Shown one piece after another: positions 30,227 through 39,350 of a stretch of 64,000 bases of DNA. Under the pieces are notes generated by a model. The model saw nothing but the letters and a program-made list of their open reading frames with translations. It ran no database searches and was not told where the DNA came from. Within the stretch, counting starts at the first letter, position 1. Every line of letters begins with the position of its first letter. This stretch comes from Noviluteimonas gilva (lineage in GTDB: Bacteria > Pseudomonadota > Gammaproteobacteria > Xanthomonadales > Xanthomonadaceae), in NCBI RefSeq assembly GCF_009740395.1, contig NZ_WOXT01000004.1:62001-126000 (forward strand). The letters are read 5' to 3'. Made by a program: the position numbers and the translations under genes.

Positions 30227-31246
30227 TCAGAGCGCGTCTGCGACCAGCTCGGCGATCTGCACCGCGTTCAGCGCCGCGCCCTTGCGGATATTGTCCGACA
30301 CGATCCACAGGTTGACCGCGCGCGGGTGCGATTCGTCGTCGCGGATGCGGCCCACGTAAACCGGGTCCCGGCCCGAAGCGTGGGTCACCGGTGTCGGGTA
30401 GCCGCCCGGCACGGGCTCGTCCACCACTTCGACCCCGGGTGCGGCCTGCAGCATCGCACGGACTTCCGCCGCGGTGATCTTTTCGCGCGTCTCGACGTTC
30501 ACGGCCTCCGAGTGCCCGAAGAACACCGGCACGCGCACGGCGGTCGGATTCACGCGAATGCTGTCGTCGCCGAGGATCTTGCGCGTCTCCCACACCAGCT
30601 TCATCTCTTCCTTCGTGTAGCCGTTGGGCTGGAAGTCGTCGATGTGCGGGATCAGGTTGAAGGCGATCTGCACCGGGAAGCGGTGCGGTTCGGGTTCCTG
30701 GAAGTTGAGGATGCCCGCGGTCTGCCGCCCGAGTTCCTCCATCGCCGAACGCCCGCCGCCGGAAACCGACTGATACGTGGCGACGTTGATGCGCTCGATG
30801 CCCACCTTGCGATGGATCGGCGCGAGCGCGACCAGCATCTGCATCGTCGAGCAATTCGGGTTGGCGATGATGCCGCGCGGCCGGTTGCCGATCTGTTCGG
30901 GGTTCACTTCCGACACCACCAGCGGCACATCGTCGTCGTAGCGGAAAGCCGAGGAGTTGTCGATCACCACCGCGCCGGCGGCGGCGAACTTCGGCGCGTA
31001 TTCCCTCGACGTCGCACCGCCCGCGGAGAACAGCGCGATGTCCACGCCGGCCGGATCGAACGTGGCCAGGTCCTGCACCACGACGTCGCGATGGCCGAAT
31101 TTCACCCGCGAGCCGGCCGATTTCGCGCTGGCGAGCGCGATGAGTTCGCCGACGGGGAAATTGCGCTCCGCCAGGATCGACAGCATGGTTTCGCCGACGG
31201 CGCCGGTGGCGCCGACGATGGCGACCTTGAAGGTTTTGTTCGTCAT
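30227..31246 (-). CDS. asd: Aspartate-semialdehyde dehydrogenase
   Basis: Reduces aspartyl phosphate to the semialdehyde for lysine/DAP, threonine and methionine. It has 339 residues. NADP loop VAIVGATGAVGETML, catalytic Cys in ANPNCSTMQMLVAL, SGGGRSAMEEL, and the active His in HSEAVNVETREKI are visible. It is of the shorter Asd type common in Xanthomonads rather than the 367-residue E. coli form. ATG 31246. It is followed by fimV. Confidence 0.96.
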   Translation of the reverse strand: MTNKTFKVAIVGATGAVGETMLSILAERNFPVGELIALASAKSAGSRVKFGHRDVVVQDLATFDPAGVDIALFSAGGATSREYAPKFAAAGAVVIDNSSAFRYDDDVPLVVSEVNPEQIGNRPRGIIANPNCSTMQMLVALAPIHRKVGIERINVATYQSVSGGGRSAMEELGRQTAGILNFQEPEPHRFPVQIAFNLIPHIDDFQPNGYTKEEMKLVWETRKILGDDSIRVNPTAVRVPVFFGHSEAVNVETREKITAAEVRAMLQAAPGVEVVDEPVPGGYPTPVTHASGRDPVYVGRIRDDESHPRAVNLWIVSDNIRKGAALNAVQIAELVADAL

Positions 31247-31284
31247 GTGATCCGTGATTCGTGGTTCGAAAAAAACGAGAGGGT

Positions 31285-32385
31285 TCAGCGCTTGGCCTTG
31301 CCCGGTTTGATGCGCGGCGAGACGTCGCCGACGTCGCCGCATTGCGCGCGATGGCGCAGCGCCTGGTCCATCAGCACCAGCGCGACCATCGCTTCGCAGA
31401 TGGGTGTTGCGCGCACGCCGACGCAGGGGTCGTGGCGACCATGCGTCACCACTTCGACCGGCTGCCCTTCCAGGTCCAGGCTGCGTGCCGGCAGGCGCAG
31501 GCTCGAGGTCGGCTTGAACGCCGCCGACACGATCACCTGCTGCCCGGTCGAAATGCCGCCGAGAATGCCGCCGGCGTGGTTGGACAGGAACCCATCGGAC
31601 GTGATCTCGTCGCGATGCTCGCTGCCGTGCTGCGCGACGACCGCGAAGCCGTCGCCGATCTCCACGCCCTTCACCGCGTTGATCGACATCAAGGCGCTTG
31701 CGAGTTCGCCGTCGAGCTTGCCGTAGATCGGCTCGCCCCAGCCCGGCGGCACGCCGTCGGCGACGACGGTGATGCGCGCGCCGACCGAATCGCCGGACTT
31801 GCGCAGCGCATCCATGTAGGCCTCGAGTTCGGCGACCTGCGCGGTGTCGGGCCAGAAGAACGGATTTCCTTCGACCGCATCCCAATCGAAGCCGCGCGGC
31901 ACGACATCGCCGATCTGCGCCAGGTGCCCGCGGACGCGCACGCCGAATTTCTCGCGCAACCAGCGCTTGGCGATCACGCCCGCCGCAACGCGCATCGTGG
32001 TCTCGCGCGCCGAGGAGCGTCCGCCACCGCGCGGATCGCGATGGCCGTACTTCTGCCAGTACGTGTAATCGGCGTGCCCGGGGCGGAAGGTTTGCGAGAT
32101 CGCGTCGTAGTCCTTCGACTTCGCATCGGTGTTGCGCACGACCAGCGCGATCGGCGTGCCGGTCGTGCGGCCTTCGTAGACGCCGCTGAGGATTTCGACG
32201 ACGTCGGCTTCGTGGCGTTGCGAGGTGTGGCGCGTGCGACCCGTCGCGCGGCGCGCGAGGTCGTCGACGAAATCTTCCGGCGCGATCGACACGCCCGGCG
32301 GGCACCCGTCGATCACGCAGCCGATCGCCGGCCCATGCGACTCCCCGAAGGTGGTGACGCGGAGCAGTTCGCCGAAAGTGTTCAC
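31285..32385 (-). CDS. aroC: Chorismate synthase
   Basis: Last step of the shikimate pathway (EPSP to chorismate), FMN-dependent. It has 366 residues. All three family signatures are seen: [33 protein letters not shown] and [17 protein letters not shown]. The start is GTG at 32385, 4 bp after the prmB stop, indicating co-transcription. Confidence 0.97.
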   Translation of the reverse strand: MNTFGELLRVTTFGESHGPAIGCVIDGCPPGVSIAPEDFVDDLARRATGRTRHTSQRHEADVVEILSGVYEGRTTGTPIALVVRNTDAKSKDYDAISQTFRPGHADYTYWQKYGHRDPRGGGRSSARETTMRVAAGVIAKRWLREKFGVRVRGHLAQIGDVVPRGFDWDAVEGNPFFWPDTAQVAELEAYMDALRKSGDSVGARITVVADGVPPGWGEPIYGKLDGELASALMSINAVKGVEIGDGFAVVAQHGSEHRDEITSDGFLSNHAGGILGGISTGQQVIVSAAFKPTSSLRLPARSLDLEGQPVEVVTHGRHDPCVGVRATPICEAMVALVLMDQALRHRAQCGDVGDVSPRIKPGKAKR

Positions 32386-32389
32386 GGGG

Positions 32390-33316
32390 TCAGCGGCTCG
32401 GGCGGCGTGCGTCGGCGAGTTCGCGAATGCGCGCGTTGTGCTGCACGAGGTCGGTGCATTCGGCGACGAAAATGCCCATCTGCCCGACCTTGAACTCCAC
32501 CCATGCGAGGGGAAGTTCGGGCAGCAATTGCGTCAACGCCTTTTCGGACTCGCCCACTTCGCAGATCAGCAAGCCTTCGCGATCCAGGTGCAGCGGTGCG
32601 TCGCGCAGGATCTGCAACGCGAGATCCAGGCCGTCGTCGCCGGCGCGCAGGCCGAGGTCGGGCTCGTAGGCGTATTCCTTCGGCAGCGCGTCGGTTTCGG
32701 CGTTGGTGACGTACGGCGGATTGGTGACGATCAGGTCGTAGTGCTCGCCCTGCAGGCCGGAGAACAGGTCGGACTTCAGCAGACGGACGTTGTCGGCGTG
32801 CAGGCGCGCCTTGTTCTCGTTGGCGAGTGCGAGCGCGTCGTCGGAGATGTCCACGCCGTCGACGTGCCAGTCCGGGTGGTAGTGGCCCATCGCGATGGCG
32901 ATGCAGCCCGAGCCGGTGCACAGGTCGAGCGCACGCATGACTTCGCGGTCGCCGAGCCAGGGCTGGAAGCCGTTCTCGATCATCTCGGCGATGGGCGAAC
33001 GCGGCACGAGTGCACGGCGATCGGTCTTGAAACTCAGGCCCGCGAACCACGCCTCGCCGGTGAGATAGGCCGCCGGCATGCGTTCCTCGATGCGGCGCAG
33101 GAACAGGCCGAGGACTTCTTCCTTCTCCGCTTCGGTCACGCGCGCGTTGCCGTACACCGGGCTGAGGTCGTGCGGCAGGTGCAGCGCGTGCAGCGTGAGC
33201 TGCGTGGCCTCGTCCAGCGCGTTGTCGTAGCTGTGCCCGAAGGTCAGCCCCGACGCGTTGAAACGGCTCGCGCCGTAGCGGATCAGGTCGATGATCGTGG
33301 CCAGCTCGTCGGTCAT
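32390..33316 (-). CDS. prmB: 50S ribosomal protein L3 glutamine methyltransferase
   Basis: SAM-dependent methyltransferase that modifies a glutamine of L3. It has 308 residues. SAM motif [16 protein letters not shown] and the N5-glutamine motif VTNPPYV are visible. [13 protein letters not shown] before the SAM motif is characteristic of PrmB rather than PrmC. ATG 33316 ([12 protein letters not shown]). The open frame extends to about 33904 but the added part is antisense to the SCO1 gene. Divergent from that gene, with 112 bp between starts. Confidence 0.95.
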   Translation of the reverse strand: MTDELATIIDLIRYGASRFNASGLTFGHSYDNALDEATQLTLHALHLPHDLSPVYGNARVTEAEKEEVLGLFLRRIEERMPAAYLTGEAWFAGLSFKTDRRALVPRSPIAEMIENGFQPWLGDREVMRALDLCTGSGCIAIAMGHYHPDWHVDGVDISDDALALANENKARLHADNVRLLKSDLFSGLQGEHYDLIVTNPPYVTNAETDALPKEYAYEPDLGLRAGDDGLDLALQILRDAPLHLDREGLLICEVGESEKALTQLLPELPLAWVEFKVGQMGIFVAECTDLVQHNARIRELADARRPSR

Positions 33317-33428
33317 GGGCGCGGCGGAGCGGCGGCGGCCGCGGTCGTTGGGGCCGTGCATGATAGCGCGCCCGGTATCATTCACCGCTTCGCGCTGCTC
33401 CACGCGGCGCCCGACGGAACGCCCGATC

Positions 33429-34076
33429 ATGTTCAACCGCACCACCGCCTGGATCCTCGTGGTCGCGCTGGCCGCCGCCATCGGCCTGTGGGCCGGGCAC
33501 CGCTGGTACTCGCGCCCCGCCACGCCCGCCCTGCCGCAGACGCAGGCCGTGCGCCTGTTCCCCGAGCCGCGCGTGCTGCCGACCTTCTCGCTGCAGCAGT
33601 CCGACGGCACGCGCCTGGTGCCGGGCGAACTGCAGGGGCACTGGACGATCGTGTTCATCGGCTTCACCCATTGCCCGGACGTGTGCCCGACCACGCTGTC
33701 CGAACTCGGCGTGGCGCAGAAGCAGTGGGAAGCGATGCCCGACTCGGTGCGCCCGCGCGTGTTGTTCGTGTCCGTCGACCCCGACCGCGACACCGCGATC
33801 GGCACCGGCGAGTACGCGCACGCCTTCCATCGCGACACCATCGCCGCCACCGGCGACGTGCCGTCCCTCGAAGCCTTCGCGCGCAGCCTCTCGCTGGTCT
33901 TCATGAAGGTGCCGCCCGAAGCGGGACAGCCGGCCGATCGCTACAACGTCGACCACAGCGGCGCGCTCGCGGTGCTCGATCCGAAGGGCCGCATGGCCGG
34001 CGTCATCACGCCGCCGTTCGTGCCGCAGGCGATCGCCGCCGATTTCAAGACGCTCACCTCGTCCGTGGCACGCTGA
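33429..34076 (+). CDS. SCO1/SenC family copper-binding protein
   Basis: Membrane-anchored thioredoxin-like protein, usually involved in copper delivery to cytochrome c oxidase. It has 215 residues. The N-terminal helix at residues 7-23 ([15 protein letters not shown]) is an uncleaved anchor. The copper motif CPDVC is at residues 82-86 in [22 protein letters not shown] and the ligand His in [12 protein letters not shown] follow. No cytochrome oxidase gene is nearby. psd starts 4 bp after its stop, so the two are probably co-transcribed. Confidence 0.93.
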   Translation: MFNRTTAWILVVALAAAIGLWAGHRWYSRPATPALPQTQAVRLFPEPRVLPTFSLQQSDGTRLVPGELQGHWTIVFIGFTHCPDVCPTTLSELGVAQKQWEAMPDSVRPRVLFVSVDPDRDTAIGTGEYAHAFHRDTIAATGDVPSLEAFARSLSLVFMKVPPEAGQPADRYNVDHSGALAVLDPKGRMAGVITPPFVPQAIAADFKTLTSSVAR

Positions 34077-34080
34077 TCCG

Positions 34081-34950
34081 ATGCAACTCATCACCGCCCT
34101 CACCTACGTCCTGCCGCATCGGTTCGTGTCGTCGCTGGCGCGCAAGCTCGCGTATTCGACGAATCCGCGCACCAAGCAGTGGTTGATCGACACCGTCGTG
34201 CGCAAGTTCGACGTGAATTTGTCGGAAGCCATGGAGCCGGACGCGACGCGCTATCCGTCGTTCAATGCATTCTTCACCCGTGCGCTGCGCCCCGGCGCGC
34301 GCGTGCCCGATCCAGATCCGCGCGTGTTGACGATGCCGGCCGACGGCCGCATCAGCGAGTGCGGTCACATCGGGTTCGCGGGCGACGCGGAGCACGACGA
34401 TCCCGGGCACATTTTCCAGGCGAAGGGGCACGGGTTCAGCACCGCGCAGTTGCTCGGCGATGCGGAGAAGGCGAAGGCGTATGTCGGCGGGACGTTCGCG
34501 ACGGTGTATCTGTCGCCGCGCGATTATCACCGCGTGCACATGCCGTGGTCGGGGACGTTGGTGGAGACGGTGCATGTTCCGGGGCGGTTGTTCAGCGTCG
34601 GCGTGGATGCGGTCGGCAATGTGTCGCGGTTGTTTGCGCGCAACGAGCGCCTGGTCTGTCATTTCGAGACGGACTTCGGGCCGATGACCTTGGTGATGGT
34701 CGGGGCGCTGCTGGTTTCGGGTGTCGAAACGGTGTGGAGCGGTGTCGAGATTCCGCCCTACGGTGGGCCGATCGTGCGCAAGGACTGGCGCGGCAAGGGG
34801 GTCGTGTTGGAGCGGTTCGCCGAGATGGCGCGGTTCAACTACGGTTCGACGGTGATCGTGTTGTTGCCGAAGGGTGTTGCGGCGTTGGCGCCGACTTTGC
34901 GTGCGCAGGCGCCGGTGCAGTTGGGTGAGGCGTTCGCGACGTTGGTTTGA
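34081..34950 (+). CDS. psd: Phosphatidylserine decarboxylase proenzyme
   Basis: Makes phosphatidylethanolamine at the inner membrane after self-cleavage to a pyruvoyl enzyme. It has 289 residues. The cleavage motif is YGST with predicted cleavage between G255 and S256, in [12 protein letters not shown]. The proteolytic triad residues D88 (MPADGR) and H150 (RDYHRVHMP) are present. [15 protein letters not shown]-like sequence near residue 61 is typical. Shares a transcript with the SCO1/SenC gene. Confidence 0.96.
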   Translation: MQLITALTYVLPHRFVSSLARKLAYSTNPRTKQWLIDTVVRKFDVNLSEAMEPDATRYPSFNAFFTRALRPGARVPDPDPRVLTMPADGRISECGHIGFAGDAEHDDPGHIFQAKGHGFSTAQLLGDAEKAKAYVGGTFATVYLSPRDYHRVHMPWSGTLVETVHVPGRLFSVGVDAVGNVSRLFARNERLVCHFETDFGPMTLVMVGALLVSGVETVWSGVEIPPYGGPIVRKDWRGKGVVLERFAEMARFNYGSTVIVLLPKGVAALAPTLRAQAPVQLGEAFATLV

Positions 34951-34969
34951 AGGGGGTCCGCGGACGGGG

Positions 34970-35150
34970 CGTCGTTGTTTGTCGTGCGACTCCACCAGAT
35001 TGGCGCATCGGTACGCCGTACTGGATGTCCTTTTGCTACACGAAGAGCGAGCCACGCTCCGCAAAAGGACATCCAGCACGACGCACCGCTGCGCGCAGCG
35101 TCTGATCATTTCGCGACAGCACTTGGTGAATGGGTGCGTCGCTGGTTGCG
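34970..35150 (+). repeat. Palindromic repeat element, copy A
   Basis: A conserved 44-nt flank (34970-35013, beginning CGTCGTTGTTTG and containing CTCCACCAGA) is followed by a 23-bp inverted repeat (35014-35036 and 35061-35083) with a 24-nt loop. It then runs into a tail containing GGGTGCGTCGC. Copy B at 35791-35965 has the same layout in opposite orientation. The arms pair except at arm positions 3 and 7. No convincing gene covers it. Confidence 0.8.
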
Positions 35151-35280
35151 CGCTGCGCGCCAACTGCCAGCACTCCAGACGGACGGAACGTCGCCCACCT
35201 CGGCGCGCGCACCGTCGTGACTTCGTCGCCTCTGGCAGGCGACGTTCCTCGCGGCGATCTGATCGGAGAGCGGGGCCCCG

Positions 35281-35609
35281 CTACTCCAGTTGACGACGTT
35301 GCGGATTGAATCGAGTCGATTGGCGATGGAAGTTGCCTTCATCGCGGGCGGAGTCGAGCTCGACGGCGGTTGAACTGGGTCCGTCGCTGAGTGAATTGCG
35401 TGGGTTGACGACGGAACTCGGTGCATCGCCGATTGAACCGAGCGGGCTGGAAGTGGATCCAGGTTCCGTCGTCGAAGGACTGGCGTGCGTGGCTGAATGA
35501 CCTCAGCCCATCGCAGACTGCATCGCGTGCATTGGCGACGGAACACAGCCCACTACGCACGGAGTCAGCTGGGTTGGCGATGGAACGCAGCCCATTACGG
35601 ACCGAGTAG
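35281..35609. repeat. Degenerate tandem repeats of about 42 bp
   Basis: Units recognised by TTGGCGAYGGAA or TTGACGACGGAA at 35320, 35405, 35532 and 35574; the last two are exactly 42 bp apart and the others are near multiples (85, 127). The last units share AACRCAGCCCAYTACG. Short open frames show a 14-residue repeat, but no start, Shine-Dalgarno or codon bias supports a gene. 35151-35280 shows nothing recognisable. Confidence 0.6.
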
Positions 35610-35615
35610 TCCGGG

Positions 35616-35647
35616 TCCCCAACCCCTCTCCCGCAGGGAGAGGGGCG
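35616..35647. repeat. G/C hairpin repeat, inverted relative
   Basis: CCCCAACCCCTCTCCC-GCA-GGGAGAGGGG. It resembles the hairpins at 24309-24347 and 43175-43214 in reverse orientation, with the G-rich tract on the other side. Confidence 0.6.
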
Positions 35648-35674
35648 CCGCTTCACCCATCAAATCACCGCGAA

Positions 35675-35756
35675 GGCGCCGATGCCCGAGAGAGGACATC
35701 GAGGAGAGCGCGCGACCGGAGCTCGGCTCCGAGATGTCCTCGACGGGCAAGGCGCC
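35675..35756. repeat. Imperfect long palindrome
   Basis: Arms GGCGCC..TGCCCG...GAGGACAT (35675-35699) and its complement (35734-35756) enclose a second small palindrome CGGAGCTCGGCTCCG. Its arms are unrelated to those of elements A and B, except for the core GGACAT shared with A. Confidence 0.65.
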
Positions 35757-35790
35757 GCCCATCGGGTGTGCTGGCTGTACGCGCGCACCC

Positions 35791-35965
35791 ATCAACACGC
35801 GACGCACCCTTCATCAACCAGCTGTCGAGCAACCCGACGAATAGTGCGCAGCGGACGTCGCGTTGAAGGCCACATTGCGGAGCTTGAGCTCTTGCGGAGC
35901 AATGTGGCCTTCAATGCGGCGCGCCGCTGCGCCGGTCTGGTGGAGGCGCACCCCAAACAACGACG
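35791..35965 (-). repeat. Palindromic repeat element, copy B
   Basis: Minus-strand copy of the element at 34970. Its 44-nt flank (35922-35965) matches copy A at 36 positions. Arms are 35899-35921 and 35856-35878, and the tail again contains GGGTGCGTCGC. The arm sequence differs from copy A at eight of 23 positions, and every change is compensated on the partner arm. Confidence 0.8.
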
Positions 35966-36004
35966 ATGGTTCTGCGTACTGCACCTCAAGCTTTACCCCA
36001 CCCA

Positions 36005-36037
36005 AAAAGAAACCCGCCGGTGGCGGGTTTCTTTTTG
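36005..36037 (-). terminator. Strong terminator of the lytic transglycosylase gene (bidirectional form)
   Basis: AAAAAGAAACCCGCC-GGT-GGCGGGTTTCTTTTT, a long perfect stem with T-runs on both strands, 37 bp past the stop of the mltD-like gene. A further hairpin CCTCCCCTGGAGGGGAGG follows at 36041-36058. Confidence 0.9.
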
Positions 36038-36073
36038 ACCTCCCCTGGAGGGGAGGTAAGTGGCGCCTACCAA

Positions 36074-37612
36074 TCAATTCGCCGTGCAGCCTTCCAGGGT
36101 CAGCGTCTGCCCCGGGCGGATCGCGTAACGCGGCGCCTTGATGCGATTGGCTTCCGCGAGTTCCCGCATGTCGCAGGAGAACTTCTTGGAGATCGCCGTC
36201 AGCGTTTCGCCGCCGCGCACCTTGTACTTGCCGGCCTTCGCGGGCTTGGGCGTGTCGGCCGATGCGACGGGCGTCGGGCGCGGTGCGGTGGCCTCGGCGG
36301 TGGCGATGCTCGACACACCCCGCACGGCCGAAGCGGCGTCGCTCATGACCAACTGGTGCGCGAGGTCCGCACGCGGGCCCTGCGCGCAGTGACGACCGTA
36401 CAGACCGACGATCTTCGTCGTCGCGTTGAGCGTCGCACCGGCCGGCAGCCAGCTGTCGGCCTCGTAACGCGGATTGAGATTGCGCAAGGCGCGCATGTAA
36501 CCGTCGCGCGTGCCGCCGTTGCCCAGGCAGATCGTCAACTCGTAGATGGACGCCGCGCGCGTGAGCTTGAGCATCGCGGGCTTGGCTTCCACCTTCGGGA
36601 AGGTCAGGCCGTATTGCTTGGGATGCAGGAACAGCCACGCCGCCGCGATCACCATCGGCACGTAATCGCGCGTTTCGGCCGGGAACTGGTTGTAGACCGA
36701 CGCGTCCCAGAAGCCCTGCCCGTTCGCGCCGTTGTACACGCGCAGCGCGCGGCCTTCGCCGCCGTTGTAGGCCGCCAGCGCGAGCTCGATGCTGCGATTG
36801 AGCTGGCCCATGCGTTCGTTGAGGTAGGCGGCGCTGGCTTCGGCCGACGAACGCGCATCGAAGCGCGTGTCGAACCCGGTGCCGTCCGGCCCGAGGCCGA
36901 AGCGCTTGCCGGTGGCGTACATGAACTGCATCGGGCCCGCCGCGCCCGCGCGCGAGCTGACGTGCACCTTGCCGTTGGATTCCTTCGCCATGATGCCGAA
37001 CAGCAGCGCCTCGGGCAGGCCCGCGCGCTGGAACTCCGGCCACATCAGGTGACGCATGTACTGGTAATTCTCGTAGCTGCCGATCAGCGCCGGGCGCATG
37101 TCCGTCAACCACTTGCGGATGCCCGCCTGCACGGCGGGGTTGTACTGCACCATCTGGTCGAAGCGATGGTCGTCCGACAACAGTTGCGCGGCACGCGCGG
37201 CTTCCGGCACGTCGGCGGCGATCGCGGCGATGGCGTGATCGTCGTCCTCGTCGTCGGCGGCGACATCGTCCGCGGACTGCGCCTCGCCGTCGGCCTGCGA
37301 CTTCAACAGCCGCTTGTAGGTGGCGAGCATCGTCGGCACCGAGCAGCCCTTCTGCTGCATGCAGGCGGCGATGACGTCCTCCATGTCCTCCAGCGCGGCA
37401 TCGCTTTCCGCCGTGCCCGACGGATCGGCGTTGCCGATGCGCACCAGCGCCCCGCGATACCGCTGCTCGGCCGCCGCCATGCGCGTGTTCAACGCCTCGA
37501 CCGCGGCCTGGTCCTTCTTTGAGGCCGCATGCGCGGGCGAAACGACGGCGGCCAGCGCCAGCGTGGTGGCGAAGCAGAGTGCGGCGACGCGCGGCAAAAC
37601 CGAATCAGACAT
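36074..37612 (-). CDS. MltD-like membrane-bound lytic murein transglycosylase with LysM
   Basis: Exported peptidoglycan lytic transglycosylase, 512 residues. Signal peptide at residues 1-29 (LCFATTLALAAVVSPAHA). The SLT domain (about 190-350) has the catalytic E211 in GIMAKESNGKVHVSSRAGA and the motifs GPMQFMYATGKRFGL and ALAAYNGGEGRALRVYN. One LysM domain at the C terminus (about 460-508, YKVRGGETLTAISKKF) binds glycan. An acidic stretch (DDVAADDEDDDH, near residue 120) is unusual. ATG 37612; the frame is open upstream to 37990 but that part is antisense to the HerA-like gene. Confidence 0.9.
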   Translation of the reverse strand: MSDSVLPRVAALCFATTLALAAVVSPAHAASKKDQAAVEALNTRMAAAEQRYRGALVRIGNADPSGTAESDAALEDMEDVIAACMQQKGCSVPTMLATYKRLLKSQADGEAQSADDVAADDEDDDHAIAAIAADVPEAARAAQLLSDDHRFDQMVQYNPAVQAGIRKWLTDMRPALIGSYENYQYMRHLMWPEFQRAGLPEALLFGIMAKESNGKVHVSSRAGAAGPMQFMYATGKRFGLGPDGTGFDTRFDARSSAEASAAYLNERMGQLNRSIELALAAYNGGEGRALRVYNGANGQGFWDASVYNQFPAETRDYVPMVIAAAWLFLHPKQYGLTFPKVEAKPAMLKLTRAASIYELTICLGNGGTRDGYMRALRNLNPRYEADSWLPAGATLNATTKIVGLYGRHCAQGPRADLAHQLVMSDAASAVRGVSSIATAEATAPRPTPVASADTPKPAKAGKYKVRGGETLTAISKKFSCDMRELAEANRIKAPRYAIRPGQTLTLEGCTAN

Positions 37613-37738
37613 GCGAAAGGACACAAGTTGAGCGAAAGTCCGGGAGACGGTATCGGCGCACGTGCTGCACCGCAACCCATTTTTGCCGTGAAACTGCGGA
37701 CGCCATCGTGGATTGCCCTTGGATGGCCGACGCACGGC

Positions 37739-37744
37739 TATGAT
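37739..37744 (+). promoter_or_regulatory. -10 box upstream of the HerA-like gene
   Basis: TATGAT, with TTGCCC 20 bp upstream (long spacer). It gives a short leader of about 19 nt that contains AGG at a suitable distance from the ATG at 37770. Confidence 0.4.
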
Positions 37745-37769
37745 CGGCCGACACTGAACAGGCGCTTCC

Positions 37770-39296
37770 ATGGATCCCATCCTCGTCGGCAAGTCGGTCA
37801 CCACGCCCCAGGGCGGTCCGGTCACGCTGGAACCGAAGTACGGCAATCGCCACGGGCTCGTCGCCGGCGCGACCGGCACCGGCAAGACGGTGACGCTGAT
37901 GACGATCGCCGAAGGCTTCGCGCGCCTCGGCGTGCCCGTGTTCCTCGCCGACGTCAAAGGTGATGTCGCCGGACTCGCGGTCGCCGGCACGCCGGACCAG
38001 AAGGTGCTCGACCGCGCCGCGCAGATCGGTGTCGCGAACTACGCGCCCGCCGCGAACAACGTCATCTTCTGGGACCTCTACGGGAAACTCGGCCACCCGG
38101 TGCGCACGACCGTCAGCGAGATGGGCCCCACCCTGCTCGCGCGCATCCTGGAACTCAACGACACCCAATCGGGCGTGCTCGACATCGTCTTCAAGCTCGC
38201 CGACGACCGCGGCCTGCTGCTGCTCGATCTCGAAGACCTGCGCGCATTGCTCGGCGTCGTCGCCGACGAGCGCAAGGACATCTCGACGTCTTACGGCCTG
38301 GTCAGCGCGCAGTCGATCGGCGCGATCCAGCGCGCATTGCTGCGCCTGGAACAGGACGGCGCGGAACAATTCTTCGGCGAACCCGCGCTGGAACTGTCCG
38401 ACCTGATGCGCACCACGCCCGACGGCCGCGGCGTCATCGGCATCCTCGCCGCCGCGCAACTGGTGCTCAAGCCGCGCCTGTATTCGAGCTTCCTGTTGTG
38501 GCTGTTGTCGGAATTGTTCGAAACGCTGCCGGAAGTGGGCGACCTCGACAAACCGAAACTCGTCTTCGTCTTCGACGAAGCGCACCTGTTGTTCGACGAT
38601 GCGCCGCCTGCGTTGCAGCAGCGCGTCGAACAGGTCGTGCGGCTGATTCGTTCGAAAGGCGTGGGCGTGTACTTCTGTTCGCAGTTCCCCGACGACGTGC
38701 CCGACGAAATCCTCGGCCAGCTCGGCAACCGCGTGCAGCACGCGCTGCGTGCGTTCACGCCGCGCGACCAGAAGGCGGTGCGCACCGCCGCGGAAACCTT
38801 CGTCGCCAATCCCGATCTCGACGTGGGCAAGACGATCTCCGCGCTCGGCGTCGGCGAAGCGCTCGTCTCCACGCTGCACGACATCGACGGCGCACGCGCC
38901 GTGCCGATGCCGGTCGAACGCACGCTCATCGCGCCACCGCACTGCCGCATGGGCGCGATCACCGACGCCGAACGCGCGCAGGTGCGCGCCGGCAGCCCGG
39001 TCGGCGGGAAGTACGACACGTCGATCGATCGCGAATCGGCCGCCGAAAAACTCGCCACGCACGCACAGGCCGCCGCTGAACGCGCCGATGCGCCGAAAGC
39101 GAAGTCGCGCGAAGACGACGAACGCGAAGAACCCGGCGTCGGCCAGGCGGTCAAGGACGTCGTGTTCGGCACCAAGCGGCGACAGGGCATGGTGGAAACC
39201 ATGGCCAAGCAAACCGCGCGCACCGTCGGCAGCCGGATCGGCCAGCAGATCCTGCGCGGTGTTCTCGGCAGCATCTTCGGTGGCTCGCGCCGCTGA
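37770..39296 (+). CDS. HerA/FtsK-like ATPase, DUF853 (YjgR) family
   Basis: A 508-residue P-loop ATPase of the HerA-FtsK superfamily, the type of E. coli YjgR, whose role is not established. Walker A is GATGTGKTVTL at residues 33-43, Walker B LVFVFDEAHLLFDD around residue 270. ADVKGDVAGLAV and a sensor-like YFCSQFPDDVP are also family features. The C terminus is basic and amphipathic (KRRQGMVETMAKQTARTVG, ending FGGSRR). No nuclease gene (NurA, Sir2-HerA or similar) is adjacent, so an antiphage role is not suggested. It is followed by a lipoprotein gene on the same strand. Confidence 0.9.
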   Translation: MDPILVGKSVTTPQGGPVTLEPKYGNRHGLVAGATGTGKTVTLMTIAEGFARLGVPVFLADVKGDVAGLAVAGTPDQKVLDRAAQIGVANYAPAANNVIFWDLYGKLGHPVRTTVSEMGPTLLARILELNDTQSGVLDIVFKLADDRGLLLLDLEDLRALLGVVADERKDISTSYGLVSAQSIGAIQRALLRLEQDGAEQFFGEPALELSDLMRTTPDGRGVIGILAAAQLVLKPRLYSSFLLWLLSELFETLPEVGDLDKPKLVFVFDEAHLLFDDAPPALQQRVEQVVRLIRSKGVGVYFCSQFPDDVPDEILGQLGNRVQHALRAFTPRDQKAVRTAAETFVANPDLDVGKTISALGVGEALVSTLHDIDGARAVPMPVERTLIAPPHCRMGAITDAERAQVRAGSPVGGKYDTSIDRESAAEKLATHAQAAAERADAPKAKSREDDEREEPGVGQAVKDVVFGTKRRQGMVETMAKQTARTVGSRIGQQILRGVLGSIFGGSRR

Positions 39297-39350
39297 TTGT
39301 TCGAGCAGTCCATAACGACAACACACGTTCCACATTCCGGGGGTCAACCA

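Noticed and set aside
33317-33904. Upstream extension of the prmB frame
   Set aside because: It runs antisense through the SCO1/SenC gene, and the PrmB family begins at ATG 33316.
34843-34857. Psd cleavage motif YGST instead of LGST taken as a defect
   Set aside because: The Gly-Ser-Thr needed for cleavage and the Asp and His of the triad are all present; the preceding residue varies among bacteria.
34975-35609. Several short open frames (60-140 codons) in the 35-kb gap
   Set aside because: They follow the palindromes and repeats, change frame between repeat units and lack ribosome-binding sites. I treat the region as noncoding.
35281-35609. Possible CRISPR array
   Set aside because: The repeats are degenerate with no constant repeat and unique-spacer pattern, and no cas gene is present.
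37613-37990. Upstream extension of the lytic transglycosylase frame
   Set aside because: It overlaps the HerA-like gene on the other strand; the signal peptide starts at 37612.
37770-39296. HerA-like ATPase as an antiphage helicase-nuclease system
   Set aside because: No NurA, Sir2, DUF4297 or other nuclease partner lies next to it. The DUF853/YjgR family is common in core genomes.
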